From the IMG/VR virus record IMGVR_UViG_3300030430_001065, positions 1 through 21,407 of that record: a DNA stretch of 21,407 nt; one strand, 5' to 3'. The translations under genes were made by a program, and so were the position numbers. The stretch is from a virus. Below the pieces are notes generated by a model. That model saw only the letters and a program-made list of their open reading frames with translations. It ran no database searches and had not been told where the DNA came from. Numbering within the stretch: position 1 is the stretch's first letter; the number at the start of each line of letters is the position of its first letter. This document shows, one piece after another, positions 1 to 6,561 of the stretch.

Positions 1-73
1 AAGTTCCCCAGGTTCCTGACTCATCACCAGTAGCTATTTCTTTAAGTCTTAAATTATTTACATACGTAGCCAT
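1..73 (-). CDS. Phage tail protein, N-terminal fragment (truncated by window edge)
   Basis: Only the first 24 codons are inside the window; the gene continues past position 1. It reads MATYVNNLRLKEIATGDESG and then TWGT. From memory this opening is typical of tail fibre or tail-associated proteins in uncultured marine phages, which often continue into a beta-rich fibre. The ATG lies seven bases after a GGAG ribosome-binding site on the minus strand. A good promoter candidate sits just upstream (93-121), so this gene may have its own transcription start behind the repeat-protein gene. The tail assignment rests on the N-terminal match and on its position at the distal end of the structural block. 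No function can be read from so short a fragment. Confidence 0.6.
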   Translation of the reverse strand, partial: MATYVNNLRLKEIATGDESGTWGT

Positions 74-92
74 TTATATCTCCGTTCAATTG

Positions 93-121
93 ATTATATT
101 ACCTTTCTTGTGCATAGTTAA
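93..121 (-). promoter_or_regulatory. Sigma70-type promoter for the tail gene at 1-73
   Basis: On the minus strand there is a perfect TATAAT (93-98) preceded, exactly 17 bases away, by TTAACT (116-121), which matches four of six bases of the -35 consensus. The -35 overlaps the stop codon of the preceding repeat-protein gene. The predicted start is about 20 bases from the tail gene start codon, whose GGAG site is appropriately placed. This was seen by eye only. Confidence 0.45.
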
Positions 122-783
122 GCAACATCTTCCCAACCGGGGGTTTGAGTTTCATCTATGTCAGTATAATTAGGTGTTTGAGTTTCATCTATAAGACTCC
201 AAACAAACGGTTCGCCAACTTCTCCAGTTGCTGAAACACCTGTTAGGGATATTATTGCTTTAGCTACAACAGTAAGAGATCCCACAGAACCTGTCGCAGA
301 TACTCCGTCTATGTTGAATCTAGCGTTGTGATGTATGGTTACAGAACCAACAGATCCTGTTGAACTAAGGCCAGAAACAGGAACATTTGCTTCACCATCT
401 ACATCAACTGATACAGATCCTAATGTTCCTACAGCACTAGGACATACAGCTACAGCTTGAGCATTTACACCTACACCAGATACTGCACCTGTAGCAGATT
501 GTCCTGTGGGCGTTACATTAGCCTCTGCATCTGTTGTAGGCGTTCCTAAAGCAGATGTTCCAGCTTGTCCTGAAAGTGTTAAATTAGCTGCTGCTACTGT
601 AGTTACAGATCCTACAGCAGAGGTGGCAACTAAAGTAGAAGGAGTTACATTAGCTTCTGCGTCTACACTTACAGAACCTAATGCAGAAGTTGCAGCTACA
701 CCAGATATGGTGAAGCTTATAGGTACAGAGGCGGGTTGTCCCCAGGGACCTTCGCCCCAGCCAGCTCGACCCCAACCTGACAT
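118..783 (-). CDS. 22-residue-repeat virion/tail protein
   Basis: A 221-residue protein. Residues 1-17 are Trp/Gly-rich (GWGRAGWGEGPWGQP). Residues 27-195 are about seven and a half degenerate 22-residue repeats of the type SGVSATGSVGSVTVxAxANV, rich in Ala, Gly, Ser, Thr and Val, as expected of a beta-strand repeat. The C-terminus carries two copies of IDETQTP followed by an aromatic residue (about residues 198-218). Proteins with this layout recur in marine phages as unassigned virion or tail proteins, which is recollection rather than a search result. It lies between a conserved virion protein and the tail gene, so an appendage or tail-fibre role is likely. The ATG follows the upstream stop by three bases. 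No enzymatic motif is visible. Confidence 0.65.
   Translation of the reverse strand: MSGWGRAGWGEGPWGQPASVPISFTISGVAATSALGSVSVDAEANVTPSTLVATSAVGSVTTVAAANLTLSGQAGTSALGTPTTDAEANVTPTGQSATGAVSGVGVNAQAVAVCPSAVGTLGSVSVDVDGEANVPVSGLSSTGSVGSVTIHHNARFNIDGVSATGSVGSLTVVAKAIISLTGVSATGEVGEPFVWSLIDETQTPNYTDIDETQTPGWEDVA
199..705 (-). repeat. Degenerate ~66-bp coding repeats
   Basis: This is the DNA encoding residues 27-195 of the repeat protein. The 22-codon period is clear in translation (units begin at residues 27, 49, 71, 93, 115, 137, 159 and 181), but the DNA copies have diverged. The pattern suggests old internal duplication rather than recent expansion. Confidence 0.6.
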
Positions 784-786
784 TTA

Positions 787-1215
787 CTAAGCTATTCTTA
801 TGATAGCTGTGCTTGCTGCTGCCGCAGGGAAAACCACTGTAAAGTCACCGGCTGTAGAAGTTTTATCTCCACCAAAATCTATCGTAGCAACAGATTTATT
901 ACTGTCACTTGAATTGTAGATCATACAACCTCTAGCAGTTATGGTAGCTGTGCCAAAAGTCAAATCAGCAAAATCAGTAAAACCTGTAGTTCCACCTGTA
1001 GTTGGATCAACTCTTGTTAAGTTTGCTCCACCTGAAGTGTAATTAGTTCCTGATGCTTGCCCGGTGGTAGTAAACGCAGTTGTAGTAGCACCTAAAGTAG
1101 CAGAACTTGTATATAGTGCTAATTTAAATGTGTCTCCACCTGAGTTTTTAAAGTTATGGACAGCTTCTAGTAGCTCCTTTTTGAAGCTGGTTGTTAATGT
1201 TGATGTGATAGCCAT
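787..1215 (-). CDS. Conserved phage virion protein, function unassigned
   Basis: A 142-residue protein starting MAITSTLTTSFKKELLEAVH. A helical N-terminus is followed by Thr/Ala/Gly-rich, probably beta-rich sequence, with FKLALYTSSATLGA (about 30-43), DFADLTFGTATITARGCMIY (about 81-100) and IDFGGDKTSTAGDFTVVFP (about 112-130). I recognise this pattern from marine phage genomes, where it sits among tail or virion genes and is normally unnamed. There are no Cys motifs, membrane segments or catalytic signatures. It follows the gene at 1218-1517 by two bases and precedes the repeat protein by three, so all three are probably co-translated. A structural role is inferred from context. Confidence 0.65.
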   Translation of the reverse strand: MAITSTLTTSFKKELLEAVHNFKNSGGDTFKLALYTSSATLGATTTAFTTTGQASGTNYTSGGANLTRVDPTTGGTTGFTDFADLTFGTATITARGCMIYNSSDSNKSVATIDFGGDKTSTAGDFTVVFPAAAASTAIIRIA

Positions 1216-1217
1216 AT

Positions 1218-1517
1218 TTATATCCTTTTTACAATTTTAGCCACATCTTCTTCACCAGCTTTTAACAACTCTTGAATTAGTGTAGCTTTATAGGATTTTA
1301 TAGCATTTTTTATGTAAATCAAACAGACTTGTTTTATCTGCTCTTCATAGGCTTTTGCTTGTGCTTTTACATGTGGCTCTAGTTCTTCAGAACTACCAAC
1401 TATTTTTTCAGTCAAACGCTCTGCCCAAAACTCAGGAGGATGGCCACCAAAGTTAGATGTTTTAGTTTCTATTACGCCTAAACTCGGTATTGCCGTAGGT
1501 GTTATTTCATCTACCAT
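1218..1517 (-). CDS. Hypothetical protein, 99 aa, tail module
   Basis: A 99-residue protein, not recognised. The first half has a Pro-containing N-terminus and a segment NFGGHPPEFWAERLTEKIVG. The second half is helical and Lys/Glu-rich (about residues 48-99). It overlaps the end of the upstream Rossmann-like gene by seven bases, so its ribosome-binding region lies inside that gene. Its place between the Rossmann-like gene and a conserved virion gene suggests a small virion or assembly factor. No catalytic motif is visible. Confidence 0.5.
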   Translation of the reverse strand: MVDEITPTAIPSLGVIETKTSNFGGHPPEFWAERLTEKIVGSSEELEPHVKAQAKAYEEQIKQVCLIYIKNAIKSYKATLIQELLKAGEEDVAKIVKRI

Positions 1518-2260
1518 ACCTTTGGCTCGTTATCTCTTGGTTTTAAGTGACTATCGTTTCTATCTATGAGAATAGGTTCTTGTTCCTTTACTTCTTCCTG
1601 TAGCTCCATAGCTTCGCTTTGTTTCATTGAAACCATATAGCCTTTTCCGTCAGACATAATTACCAAAGGATCCTGGAGTCTGTGATAACCATACAACTTC
1701 TCTTGTGCAAGAACGTTGGTATCTAATAATCCACTTGATTTTGCAACTTCAACTTGAACTCCGAGGTGCATAGCTTTTGATAGCCAAAACTCTACACAGC
1801 CTCTGCCAGCCTCTGCAAAATGCAAGTTACCTTTATAGCTAAAATCTATTCCAAATAATTTTAGCGTTGATACTTTATTCCACAATGCAAAAGCTATTGC
1901 ATAGGCAACTGTATTATTTAAATAACAACAATTAAATTCTTGTAATATTTCATTAATTGGATATTCAATCAGATTCTTACATCTATCATCTAGTTCACAG
2001 GTGTATATGGGTTTGTCGTCATTTAACAAAACTTCTACCATTCCACTCGTTTGACCCCCAGCATCATCTGTATCTAAGAATCTACTAACCGGGTCCATCA
2101 TGAAAGTTCTGTCGTGAAATATTACAGATCCTACTGAATTGATAGTCCACACTTCGTCAAATTGTGCTCCATGTGATTTAGCCAAATTATAGTCTTGCCA
2201 ACTTCCTCCCAATCCTACAATAGCTACGCTCTTGCCCTCTAAGCTTTTTATTCTCTCCAT
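1511..2260 (-). CDS. Rossmann-like phage protein (MptE/DUF115-like)
   Basis: A 249-residue protein. Residues 12-20 (VAIVGLGGS) form a beta-strand and Gly-rich turn typical of a Rossmann-like nucleotide-binding fold. Later conserved-looking segments are FHDRTFMMDPVSRFLDTDDA (48-67), YLNNTVAYAIAFALW (113-127) and LFGIDFSYKGNLHFAEAGRG (135-154). The Asn-Asn-Thr plus Gly-Ile-Asp-Phe pattern resembles DUF115/MptE-like proteins, some of which act on pyrophosphate or sugar-nucleotide substrates. That is family resemblance from memory, and the substrate is unknown. The last ~50 residues are charged and probably flexible. It sits inside the tail gene run, unusual for an enzyme-like protein unless it modifies virion components or works during assembly. 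SD AGGAG lies upstream of the ATG. Confidence 0.6.
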   Translation of the reverse strand: MERIKSLEGKSVAIVGLGGSWQDYNLAKSHGAQFDEVWTINSVGSVIFHDRTFMMDPVSRFLDTDDAGGQTSGMVEVLLNDDKPIYTCELDDRCKNLIEYPINEILQEFNCCYLNNTVAYAIAFALWNKVSTLKLFGIDFSYKGNLHFAEAGRGCVEFWLSKAMHLGVQVEVAKSSGLLDTNVLAQEKLYGYHRLQDPLVIMSDGKGYMVSMKQSEAMELQEEVKEQEPILIDRNDSHLKPRDNEPKVW

Positions 2261-2270
2261 ATCTCTCTCC

Positions 2271-2945
2271 TTATGTAGTTTCGCTTCTTAATGAATCATA
2301 TCTATATTCGTCTCTTCTTCCTCTAGCTTCAGCCATATTTTTTAATCTTTGAATTTCTTGACCGAACCTAGTTTCATAAACAACTTGCATTTCTGGCTCA
2401 CCTTTCATAAATGTAGATGCCTCTATCAATGATCCATAAAGTAGTGCATTACGAGCATTGTTAGACATCCAAGTTCCTGTTGTTTGCGAAGTTAGACTTG
2501 TTGGTTTGTATAAGTAATGTAACTCAACGGTATAAGTTTGATCTGGAACAGGTGAAACTATTAAAGTAGAACCATTGTTGCTTGCAGTAGATAGGTCTTT
2601 ATCAAAGTCTGCATAATACAAAGGTCTTCCTCTTTCTGAGGTGTCCACTGCATCATTAGAATATTCACGCATGAAGCTAGTGTGTTTTTTGTCTAGATAG
2701 TGGTAATCGTTATTACTATCTATTACAGCTAAAGAAAAACTAAGTTTAAAATCGGTAGGAGCTGTAAGATAAGTATTACCAGTTGTCAAAGAACCTGTTA
2801 CATTTTTTCTGAAGTAATCAAATTCAATTAACTCTGCAATTCTCTCTTCAGTATTGATGATCATATCGTTTAATGTATTAACGAAAGTTGTCTCATCATT
2901 CTCTGTGTAGTTTTGTATTAGTGTTTTTAATTCAGTTAACGTCAT
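2271..2945 (-). CDS. Phage head-tail adaptor-like protein
   Basis: A 224-residue protein. The N-terminus is helical (MTLTELKTLIQNYTENDETT), then EERIAELIEFDYFRKN (about 33-48). A beta-rich centre contains YLTAPTDFKLSFSLAVI, and a segment LIVSPVPDQTYTVELHYLYK is followed by a long C-terminal helix. This resembles the adaptor proteins of short-tailed phages that bind under the portal, where an N-terminal helix is followed by a late VxPxPD-type strand and YxY. Its neighbours, a P22 gp4-like protein and a Zn-binding protein, support a connector role. It overlaps the upstream Zn-binding gene by four bases (ATGA). The specific role (adaptor versus tail-tube terminator) is uncertain. Confidence 0.55.
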   Translation of the reverse strand: MTLTELKTLIQNYTENDETTFVNTLNDMIINTEERIAELIEFDYFRKNVTGSLTTGNTYLTAPTDFKLSFSLAVIDSNNDYHYLDKKHTSFMREYSNDAVDTSERGRPLYYADFDKDLSTASNNGSTLIVSPVPDQTYTVELHYLYKPTSLTSQTTGTWMSNNARNALLYGSLIEASTFMKGEPEMQVVYETRFGQEIQRLKNMAEARGRRDEYRYDSLRSETT

Positions 2946-3280
2946 GTCGTGATTGTAACCTCCCCAACTGAGCCTGTCATTTTATCTACAACAAAATTTG
3001 ATCCAACTATGTTTGGATCCATAGAGTTGCCTTTAGTAATATCAGTATAAACAACAACAACAAATCCTTCACCCACACCAAGGTCTTGGTTAGGTCTAGG
3101 TTTGTAAAGAGCTTCAGGATCTATTACATGAGGTAAAGGTTCTAGTTGAGGATGTTTTGGTTCAAAACATGATGGACACGTTTTTAGTCCATTCCATTCT
3201 TCTTTTAGTTGATTTAGTTTGTATTCAAAACCACATCTATCGCAGATGGCTTTTGCAAATTTACCTACTGCGTATGCCAT
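2942..3280 (-). CDS. Small virion-associated protein with four-Cys zinc site
   Basis: A 112-residue protein. CxxC pairs at C13/C16 and C35/C38 form a probable zinc-ribbon or rubredoxin-like knuckle. A Pro-rich linker follows (about 42-64), then a beta-rich C-terminus (GEGFVVVVYTDITKG, about 70-84). I recognise the opening (GKFAKAICDRCGF) from marine phage structural gene runs, where it sits beside connector genes. Zinc binding is inferred from the Cys spacing. It follows the gp4-like gene by two bases and overlaps the adaptor-like gene with ATGA, so all three are probably made together. Whether it is in the virion or is an assembly factor cannot be said. Confidence 0.6.
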   Translation of the reverse strand: MAYAVGKFAKAICDRCGFEYKLNQLKEEWNGLKTCPSCFEPKHPQLEPLPHVIDPEALYKPRPNQDLGVGEGFVVVVYTDITKGNSMDPNIVGSNFVVDKMTGSVGEVTITT

Positions 3281-3282
3281 AT

Positions 3283-3951
3283 TTAAGCAAAAGATTTATA
3301 TCCAATCTTGAAAGATGCTCTATCTTCGTCTTGGCTCATGGCTCTTTCAAACTCTTCTTCATACATTTCTTTTAAAAGAATCGCCCTATCCGGGGCTTTC
3401 TTTATGGCTATGTAGTATGCAAGTCCAGCTACAAAACAAGGATAAAATCTAAAAGGCATATCCATAGTATTAGTTGGTTTGTCAGCATCATCCATCCTTA
3501 CAATTTTATTAAAAACTAATATATCTGTACTGTTCTCAGGAGAAGGCCATATTTTTAATACAGGTGTATTTAACTTATCAAGAAAAAACTGAGATGGTCT
3601 AGATTTAGTTGATTTAGTAGGAATGTTTAAATATTCGCTTCTGCTGATCCTAGACATCTGTAAATCCAAATCAGTTCCATTTGTGTTTCTTCTTAAAGAA
3701 CAATCTAATATATCAACTATGTTAGCATTTAGTGTGTAGTCAGTTTGTCCTTCGGTGACTGTTTGAGTTGCTTGCTCTACAGTCCATTGGTTTAAACCTC
3801 TATTAGCCCATTCAGCTAACATAAGATTTATAGATCTTTTTGCTGTTTTTAGATCGTATCCTGTTCTAAGTTCTAATCCACATCTTTCAAATGCTTCTTC
3901 TACAAACTCAGCTACATTAGGTTCAAAATCTGTACTACCTGAAAGTGCCAT
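3283..3951 (-). CDS. P22 gp4-like head-completion / packaged-DNA stabilisation protein
   Basis: A 222-residue protein. Residues 11-58 contain an acidic helix followed by the segment TAKRSINLMLAEWANRGLNQ (36-55) and WTVEQ. This is the hallmark I associate with the P22 gp4 family, the first connector protein added below the portal to keep packaged DNA in the head. The remainder is beta-rich with YTLNANIVDILDCSLRR (about 72-88) and a helical C-terminus. Known gp4 proteins are somewhat shorter (about 165 residues). It starts one base overlapping the upstream gene stop (TAATG), indicating coupling. Its presence with a large P22-like portal argues for a short-tailed virion. Confidence 0.68.
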   Translation of the reverse strand: MALSGSTDFEPNVAEFVEEAFERCGLELRTGYDLKTAKRSINLMLAEWANRGLNQWTVEQATQTVTEGQTDYTLNANIVDILDCSLRRNTNGTDLDLQMSRISRSEYLNIPTKSTKSRPSQFFLDKLNTPVLKIWPSPENSTDILVFNKIVRMDDADKPTNTMDMPFRFYPCFVAGLAYYIAIKKAPDRAILLKEMYEEEFERAMSQDEDRASFKIGYKSFA

Positions 3952-4628
3952 TATTCGTCCTCTGCATATAGATTATCAAAAATTCTGTTTATATCCAATG
4001 TGTAGTCTAAATCAGACTTTGAATAATGTATATGTGCAGATGGTTTAAAATCAGGTGCACCCGTTCCTGTTTCAAACCAAGCCGGATGTGTAACCCTAAC
4101 TCGGTTGTTTGGTAGTGCAACTATGTTTCCTGTCCAGGGTCCAGCATCTAGTAACTCCATAACATGACTTTGTTTGTGTTGAGCTGGATCATCAGCTATT
4201 TCGTTTTCTGCATAATCAACAGTAAATAAATATTTAGCTGGATAAAAATTACCATCAATCTTTGCCATCCAAGGACAAGGTGTTGCCCTATCTATAACAT
4301 AAACAGCGTGATGATGAGACGAACAATCCCAAGGTTGAGCATCGTGAACTGCCATCGGTTCAGGCCATTCTTCAAAAGGAGTATCACCTACTAGAGCAGT
4401 GATAGGCATTCTTGCCCACATTGCTCCACCATGTACTGTGTCTTCTTCTTCTCCTTCAGCTTCTATGCCTGTAAATATCAATTGAAAACTTAGACAACGA
4501 CATGGCATTGTTGTAACTGCAACTGCCATAGCGTGTAAGAATTCTCCGTGATATTTTTCGTGGTTGTGCGTGTACTCTCTCCTAACCCAACATTTAAAAT
4601 GTGGGATATTACTTTGCAAATATGCCAC
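3951..4628 (-). CDS. Conserved phage protein of unknown function (HNHE/HGEF motif)
   Basis: A 225-residue protein starting MAYLQSNIPHFKCWVRREYT, then HNHEKYHGEF (about 21-30). That opening recurs, as far as I remember, in phage structural regions without a known role. The protein is rich in His and Trp and has a His-rich stretch CSSHHHAVYVIDRATPCPW (about 102-120). The many His, Cys and Asp residues could bind a metal, but no known metalloenzyme signature is evident. The gene lies between the Lys/Gly-repeat gene and the gp4-like gene, overlapping the latter by one base. A virion or assembly role is inferred from context. Confidence 0.55.
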   Translation of the reverse strand: MAYLQSNIPHFKCWVRREYTHNHEKYHGEFLHAMAVAVTTMPCRCLSFQLIFTGIEAEGEEEDTVHGGAMWARMPITALVGDTPFEEWPEPMAVHDAQPWDCSSHHHAVYVIDRATPCPWMAKIDGNFYPAKYLFTVDYAENEIADDPAQHKQSHVMELLDAGPWTGNIVALPNNRVRVTHPAWFETGTGAPDFKPSAHIHYSKSDLDYTLDINRIFDNLYAEDE

Positions 4629-4629
4629 T

Positions 4630-4908
4630 TTATTTTACTTTACCTCCTTTTTTATAACCTTTAGATTTCATCATTCCGCCTTTTCTGTATCCCTTGGACT
4701 TCATCATTCCACCCATTTTCATACCTTTAGACTTCATCATGCCACCTTTCTTGTAGCCCTTAGATTTCATCATGCCACCTTTTTTGTAGCCTTTTGACTT
4801 CATCATTCCGCCCTTCTTCATGCCTTTGGATTTCATCATTCCACCCATAGCCATGCCTTTGGACTTCATTTTTCCGCCACTGCTATAGCCTTTTGTTTTT
4901 TTATACAT
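4630..4908 (-). CDS. Lys/Gly/Met tandem-repeat protein (7 x 11 residues)
   Basis: A 92-residue protein made almost wholly of repeats. After a 12-residue lead (MYKKTKGYSSGG), seven 11-residue units of the form MMKSKGYKKGG occupy residues 13-89, ending in KVK. It is extremely basic and has no hydrophobic core, so it is probably disordered and may bind nucleic acid. Similar repeat proteins occur in the structural regions of marine phages, without known function (recollection). It is one of a group of basic mini-proteins from 4630 to 6141, all read leftward and closely packed. A role in binding packaged DNA is a reasonable guess but unproven. The repeat number may vary between relatives. Confidence 0.7.
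   Translation of the reverse strand: MYKKTKGYSSGGKMKSKGMAMGGMMKSKGMKKGGMMKSKGYKKGGMMKSKGYKKGGMMKSKGMKMGGMMKSKGYRKGGMMKSKGYKKGGKVK
4642..4872 (-). repeat. 33-bp in-frame tandem repeat, 7 copies
   Basis: Seven contiguous 33-bp units encode the 11-residue repeats. The DNA copies differ mainly in the codons giving Y/M and K/R/A variation and in synonymous positions, so the array is partly diverged. Confidence 0.75.
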
Positions 4909-4916
4909 ATTTACTC

Positions 4917-5237
4917 CTAAGAAAATTTAGTTCTTTTTCTTCTATCGGACATAACTTTACCACATCCTCTAGCGATTCTTCTTACCTCTCCACCTTTTTT
5001 TAATTTGACTTTAGCTTTCTTTGTATTAGCAACAACGGTTTTACCTTTTCGCCCGGCTGCTTTCTTTTTGCGAGCTGTTTTAGCTCTTTCTGATTTTGAT
5101 AGGCTTTGTGCTTTTGCTCTTGGTAAACAACGATCTGGATTTTTTTTATCTTTGCTAGTACCACACGGTCCCTTGATAGAACCGTCTGTGCCTATCCTAA
5201 CCCAATTTTGTTCTCGCCATTGCTTAAGTTGTCCCAT
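4917..5237 (-). CDS. Basic phage protein with Cys pair, unknown function
   Basis: A 106-residue, strongly basic protein. The N-terminus LKQWREQNWVRIGTDGSIKG with the following GPCGTSKDKKNPDRCLPRAK (about 23-42) resembles a small domain recurring in marine phages (recollection). The middle is Lys/Ala/Arg-rich (43-85). The C-terminus has KKGGEVRRIARGCGKVMSDR (about 80-99), a version of a GG-x-G-K motif shared with several other basic proteins in this window. It overlaps the end of the upstream gene by one base. DNA binding is plausible from composition only. Confidence 0.6.
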   Translation of the reverse strand: MGQLKQWREQNWVRIGTDGSIKGPCGTSKDKKNPDRCLPRAKAQSLSKSERAKTARKKKAAGRKGKTVVANTKKAKVKLKKGGEVRRIARGCGKVMSDRRKRTKFS

Positions 5238-5458
5238 TACCTAAGTCTTGCTCTCATTACAATGCCTTGGCCTCTTATGTTAACCAAGCCACCTCTTTTC
5301 ATTTTCTTTCCTTTAGACTTTTTTGCGTAGTTAGGATCTTTGCAATATTTAGAGGCTGCCATATTTGCATATGCCGAAGGATATGTATCAAAAGTACGCT
5401 TTGCCCAAGCCTTACCTTTTGGGCATATTTTTCCACCACTCTTTGCTTTCTTTGCCAT
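5237..5458 (-). CDS. Basic mini-protein with C-terminal RGG-RGQG motif
   Basis: A 73-residue protein. It has a compact N-terminus with two Cys (C12 in GKICPKGKAWAKRTF and C39 in ASKYCKDPNYAKK), a Lys-rich stretch and a C-terminus KRGGLVNIRGQGIVMRARLR. The segment CPKGKAWAKRTFDTYPSAYA (12-31) looks like a small folded domain rather than low complexity. It shares the terminal Gly/basic motif with the proteins at 4917, 14741 and 14998. It abuts its neighbours with one-base overlaps. The function is unknown; a virion or DNA-binding role is inferred only from place and charge. Confidence 0.6.
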   Translation of the reverse strand: MAKKAKSGGKICPKGKAWAKRTFDTYPSAYANMAASKYCKDPNYAKKSKGKKMKRGGLVNIRGQGIVMRARLR

Positions 5459-5751
5459 TATTTTATTCTACCATGTTTTTTTCTTATAGCATCTTTGCCT
5501 CTTCTGAATATTTCAGCTTGTTTTGGCTTGCCTCCATATTTAGATCTTTGTTCTCCCACAGTCAATATTTGTATTAATCTTGCAAAAGGTTTTCTAGTTT
5601 TCTTAACTTTCGCAACTGTGTCTCTAGCATCTTGAACAGTTGCATACTTTATAGAGATAGTGTCTTTGGGGTTCTCATCAGTATAAAGTCTTCTGCCACT
5701 ACCTTTTGGTTTTTTTCCTGTTCCTACTTTTGGGTCTTTTCTTTTTGGCAT
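5458..5751 (-). CDS. Basic mini-protein, 97 aa, unknown function
   Basis: A 97-residue protein. The N-terminus PKRKDPKVGTGKKPKGSGRR is Lys/Gly-rich. The core YTDENPKDTISIKYATVQDA (about 23-42) followed by RDTVAKVKK looks folded, and the C-terminus is basic (KYGGKPKQAEIFRRGKDAIRKKH). There is no recognisable ribosome-binding site before the ATG at 5751, which lies in an A-rich stretch. Translation may therefore depend on coupling to an overlapping upstream reading frame (5699-5845). The family is not recognised by name. Its position among other basic mini-proteins suggests a common role. Confidence 0.6.
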   Translation of the reverse strand: MPKRKDPKVGTGKKPKGSGRRLYTDENPKDTISIKYATVQDARDTVAKVKKTRKPFARLIQILTVGEQRSKYGGKPKQAEIFRRGKDAIRKKHGRIK

Positions 5752-5845
5752 TTTTTACTAATTTTTTTAAAGTATTAGATTGTTTCTTGTGCATCCTAGA
5801 TGCTTTGTTAAGCTCTCTAGAAACTTTTTTAATTTTTCTTAACAC
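5699..5845 (-). CDS. Very basic 48-residue overlapping ORF
   Basis: This small frame fills the 87-base gap between two basic-protein genes and overlaps both. It starts at a GTG (5845) placed eight bases after AGGAGG, which lies inside the last codons of the upstream gene. An ATG at 5851 in the same frame is too close to that site. It ends inside the gene at 5458-5751 in a different frame. The product (LRKIKKVSRELNKASRMHKK and so on, 48 residues) is almost entirely Lys/Arg/Ser/Asn. The good ribosome-binding site and the otherwise empty gap support it; the composition alone does not. Confidence 0.4.
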   Translation of the reverse strand: MLRKIKKVSRELNKASRMHKKQSNTLKKLVKNAKKKRPKSRNRKKTKR

Positions 5846-6141
5846 TTCCATCTCCTCCTAGCTTGTCTGATTCTTGAGTTAGGATTATTTCTAGTCTTAG
5901 CAGAACTACGTTTTAATTGTCCTAATGATCTAGCACAATAAGACTTTCTACGCTTTGCTGCTTTACTGCCTTTTTTAACCTTGCCTGTTACAGCAGTTTT
6001 TAGTTTAGATCCTGGATTAGCTTTTCTATATGCACGAACACCTTTTTTAGTCATACCAGCCCCACTTTTCGTGGGGCGGTAATTAGCATTCTTACCTTTG
6101 GTAGTTCTGCGTATAGGTTTAGCTCTCCTCCGGGTAGCCAT
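5839..6141 (-). CDS. Arg/Lys-rich basic phage protein, 100 aa
   Basis: A 100-residue protein, MATRRRAKPIRRTTKGKNAN at its start, with a central KKGVRAYRKANPGSKLKTAV segment (about 32-51) and a C-terminus ending RRRWKC. More than a third of residues are Arg or Lys. The AYRKANPGSKLKTAVTG segment recurs in basic phage proteins I remember from marine genomes, also unassigned. Nucleic-acid binding is likely from charge. The gene begins four bases before the stop of the upstream virion gene region, and its 3' end carries the AGGAGG that may drive the overlapping frame downstream. Confidence 0.62.
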   Translation of the reverse strand: MATRRRAKPIRRTTKGKNANYRPTKSGAGMTKKGVRAYRKANPGSKLKTAVTGKVKKGSKAAKRRKSYCARSLGQLKRSSAKTRNNPNSRIRQARRRWKC

Positions 6142-6144
6142 TTA

Positions 6145-6549
6145 TCAATAGTTTTTGTTTAATACAAGAATTATTGAATAAGCGTCTCCACTAGAGTGAC
6201 CAACAGTTGTGAAATCAATGTCACCGGTAACACCTGATCCAGCGTTATTAGGTATACCGCTAAATCTGTCATCGTAATATTCATCTCCTGTACTGTCGGC
6301 TGGCAACGGAATTGCTAAAACATTGGTAGAAGCATCAAACTCTATATCGACACCCATACCTCTAGTTGCCCAATAAATCCTTGCGATAGAAACCTTTGTG
6401 CAAGCTCTCCCTTCGCTGTCAGCACTTAAAGCAGAAACATCTACTTTTTTTACAGATGATTCACCTGTGCCATCAGATTCATTGGTAAACTTTAAAATAG
6501 CAACTCTTTCACCATCCTGAATAGTTTGGGAAGTTACTGTATCAGCCAT
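6145..6549 (-). CDS. Probable virion protein, 134 aa
   Basis: A 134-residue, acidic, beta-rich protein starting MADTVTSQTIQDGERVAILK. Segments such as GTGESSVKKVDVSALSAD (about 27-44), IARIYWATRGMGVDIEFDAS (about 55-74) and NAGSGVTGDIDFTTVGHSSG (about 101-120) match a family I recall from marine phages and cyanophages, located among capsid and tail genes. It is not an enzyme by any visible motif. It lies 12 bases after the gene at 6562-7068, downstream of the transcription terminator that follows the capsid gene. A decoration or head/tail accessory role is inferred. Confidence 0.6.
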   Translation of the reverse strand: MADTVTSQTIQDGERVAILKFTNESDGTGESSVKKVDVSALSADSEGRACTKVSIARIYWATRGMGVDIEFDASTNVLAIPLPADSTGDEYYDDRFSGIPNNAGSGVTGDIDFTTVGHSSGDAYSIILVLNKNY

Positions 6550-6561
6550 TATTTACTCCTA

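Noticed and set aside
506-790. 94-codon rightward frame opposite the 22-residue repeat gene
   Set aside because: It is an opposite-strand echo of the repeat-coding DNA with no ribosome-binding site. The leftward gene fits the operon and family pattern.
4642-4872. CRISPR-like array
   Set aside because: The units are contiguous, in-frame 33-bp coding repeats without spacers.
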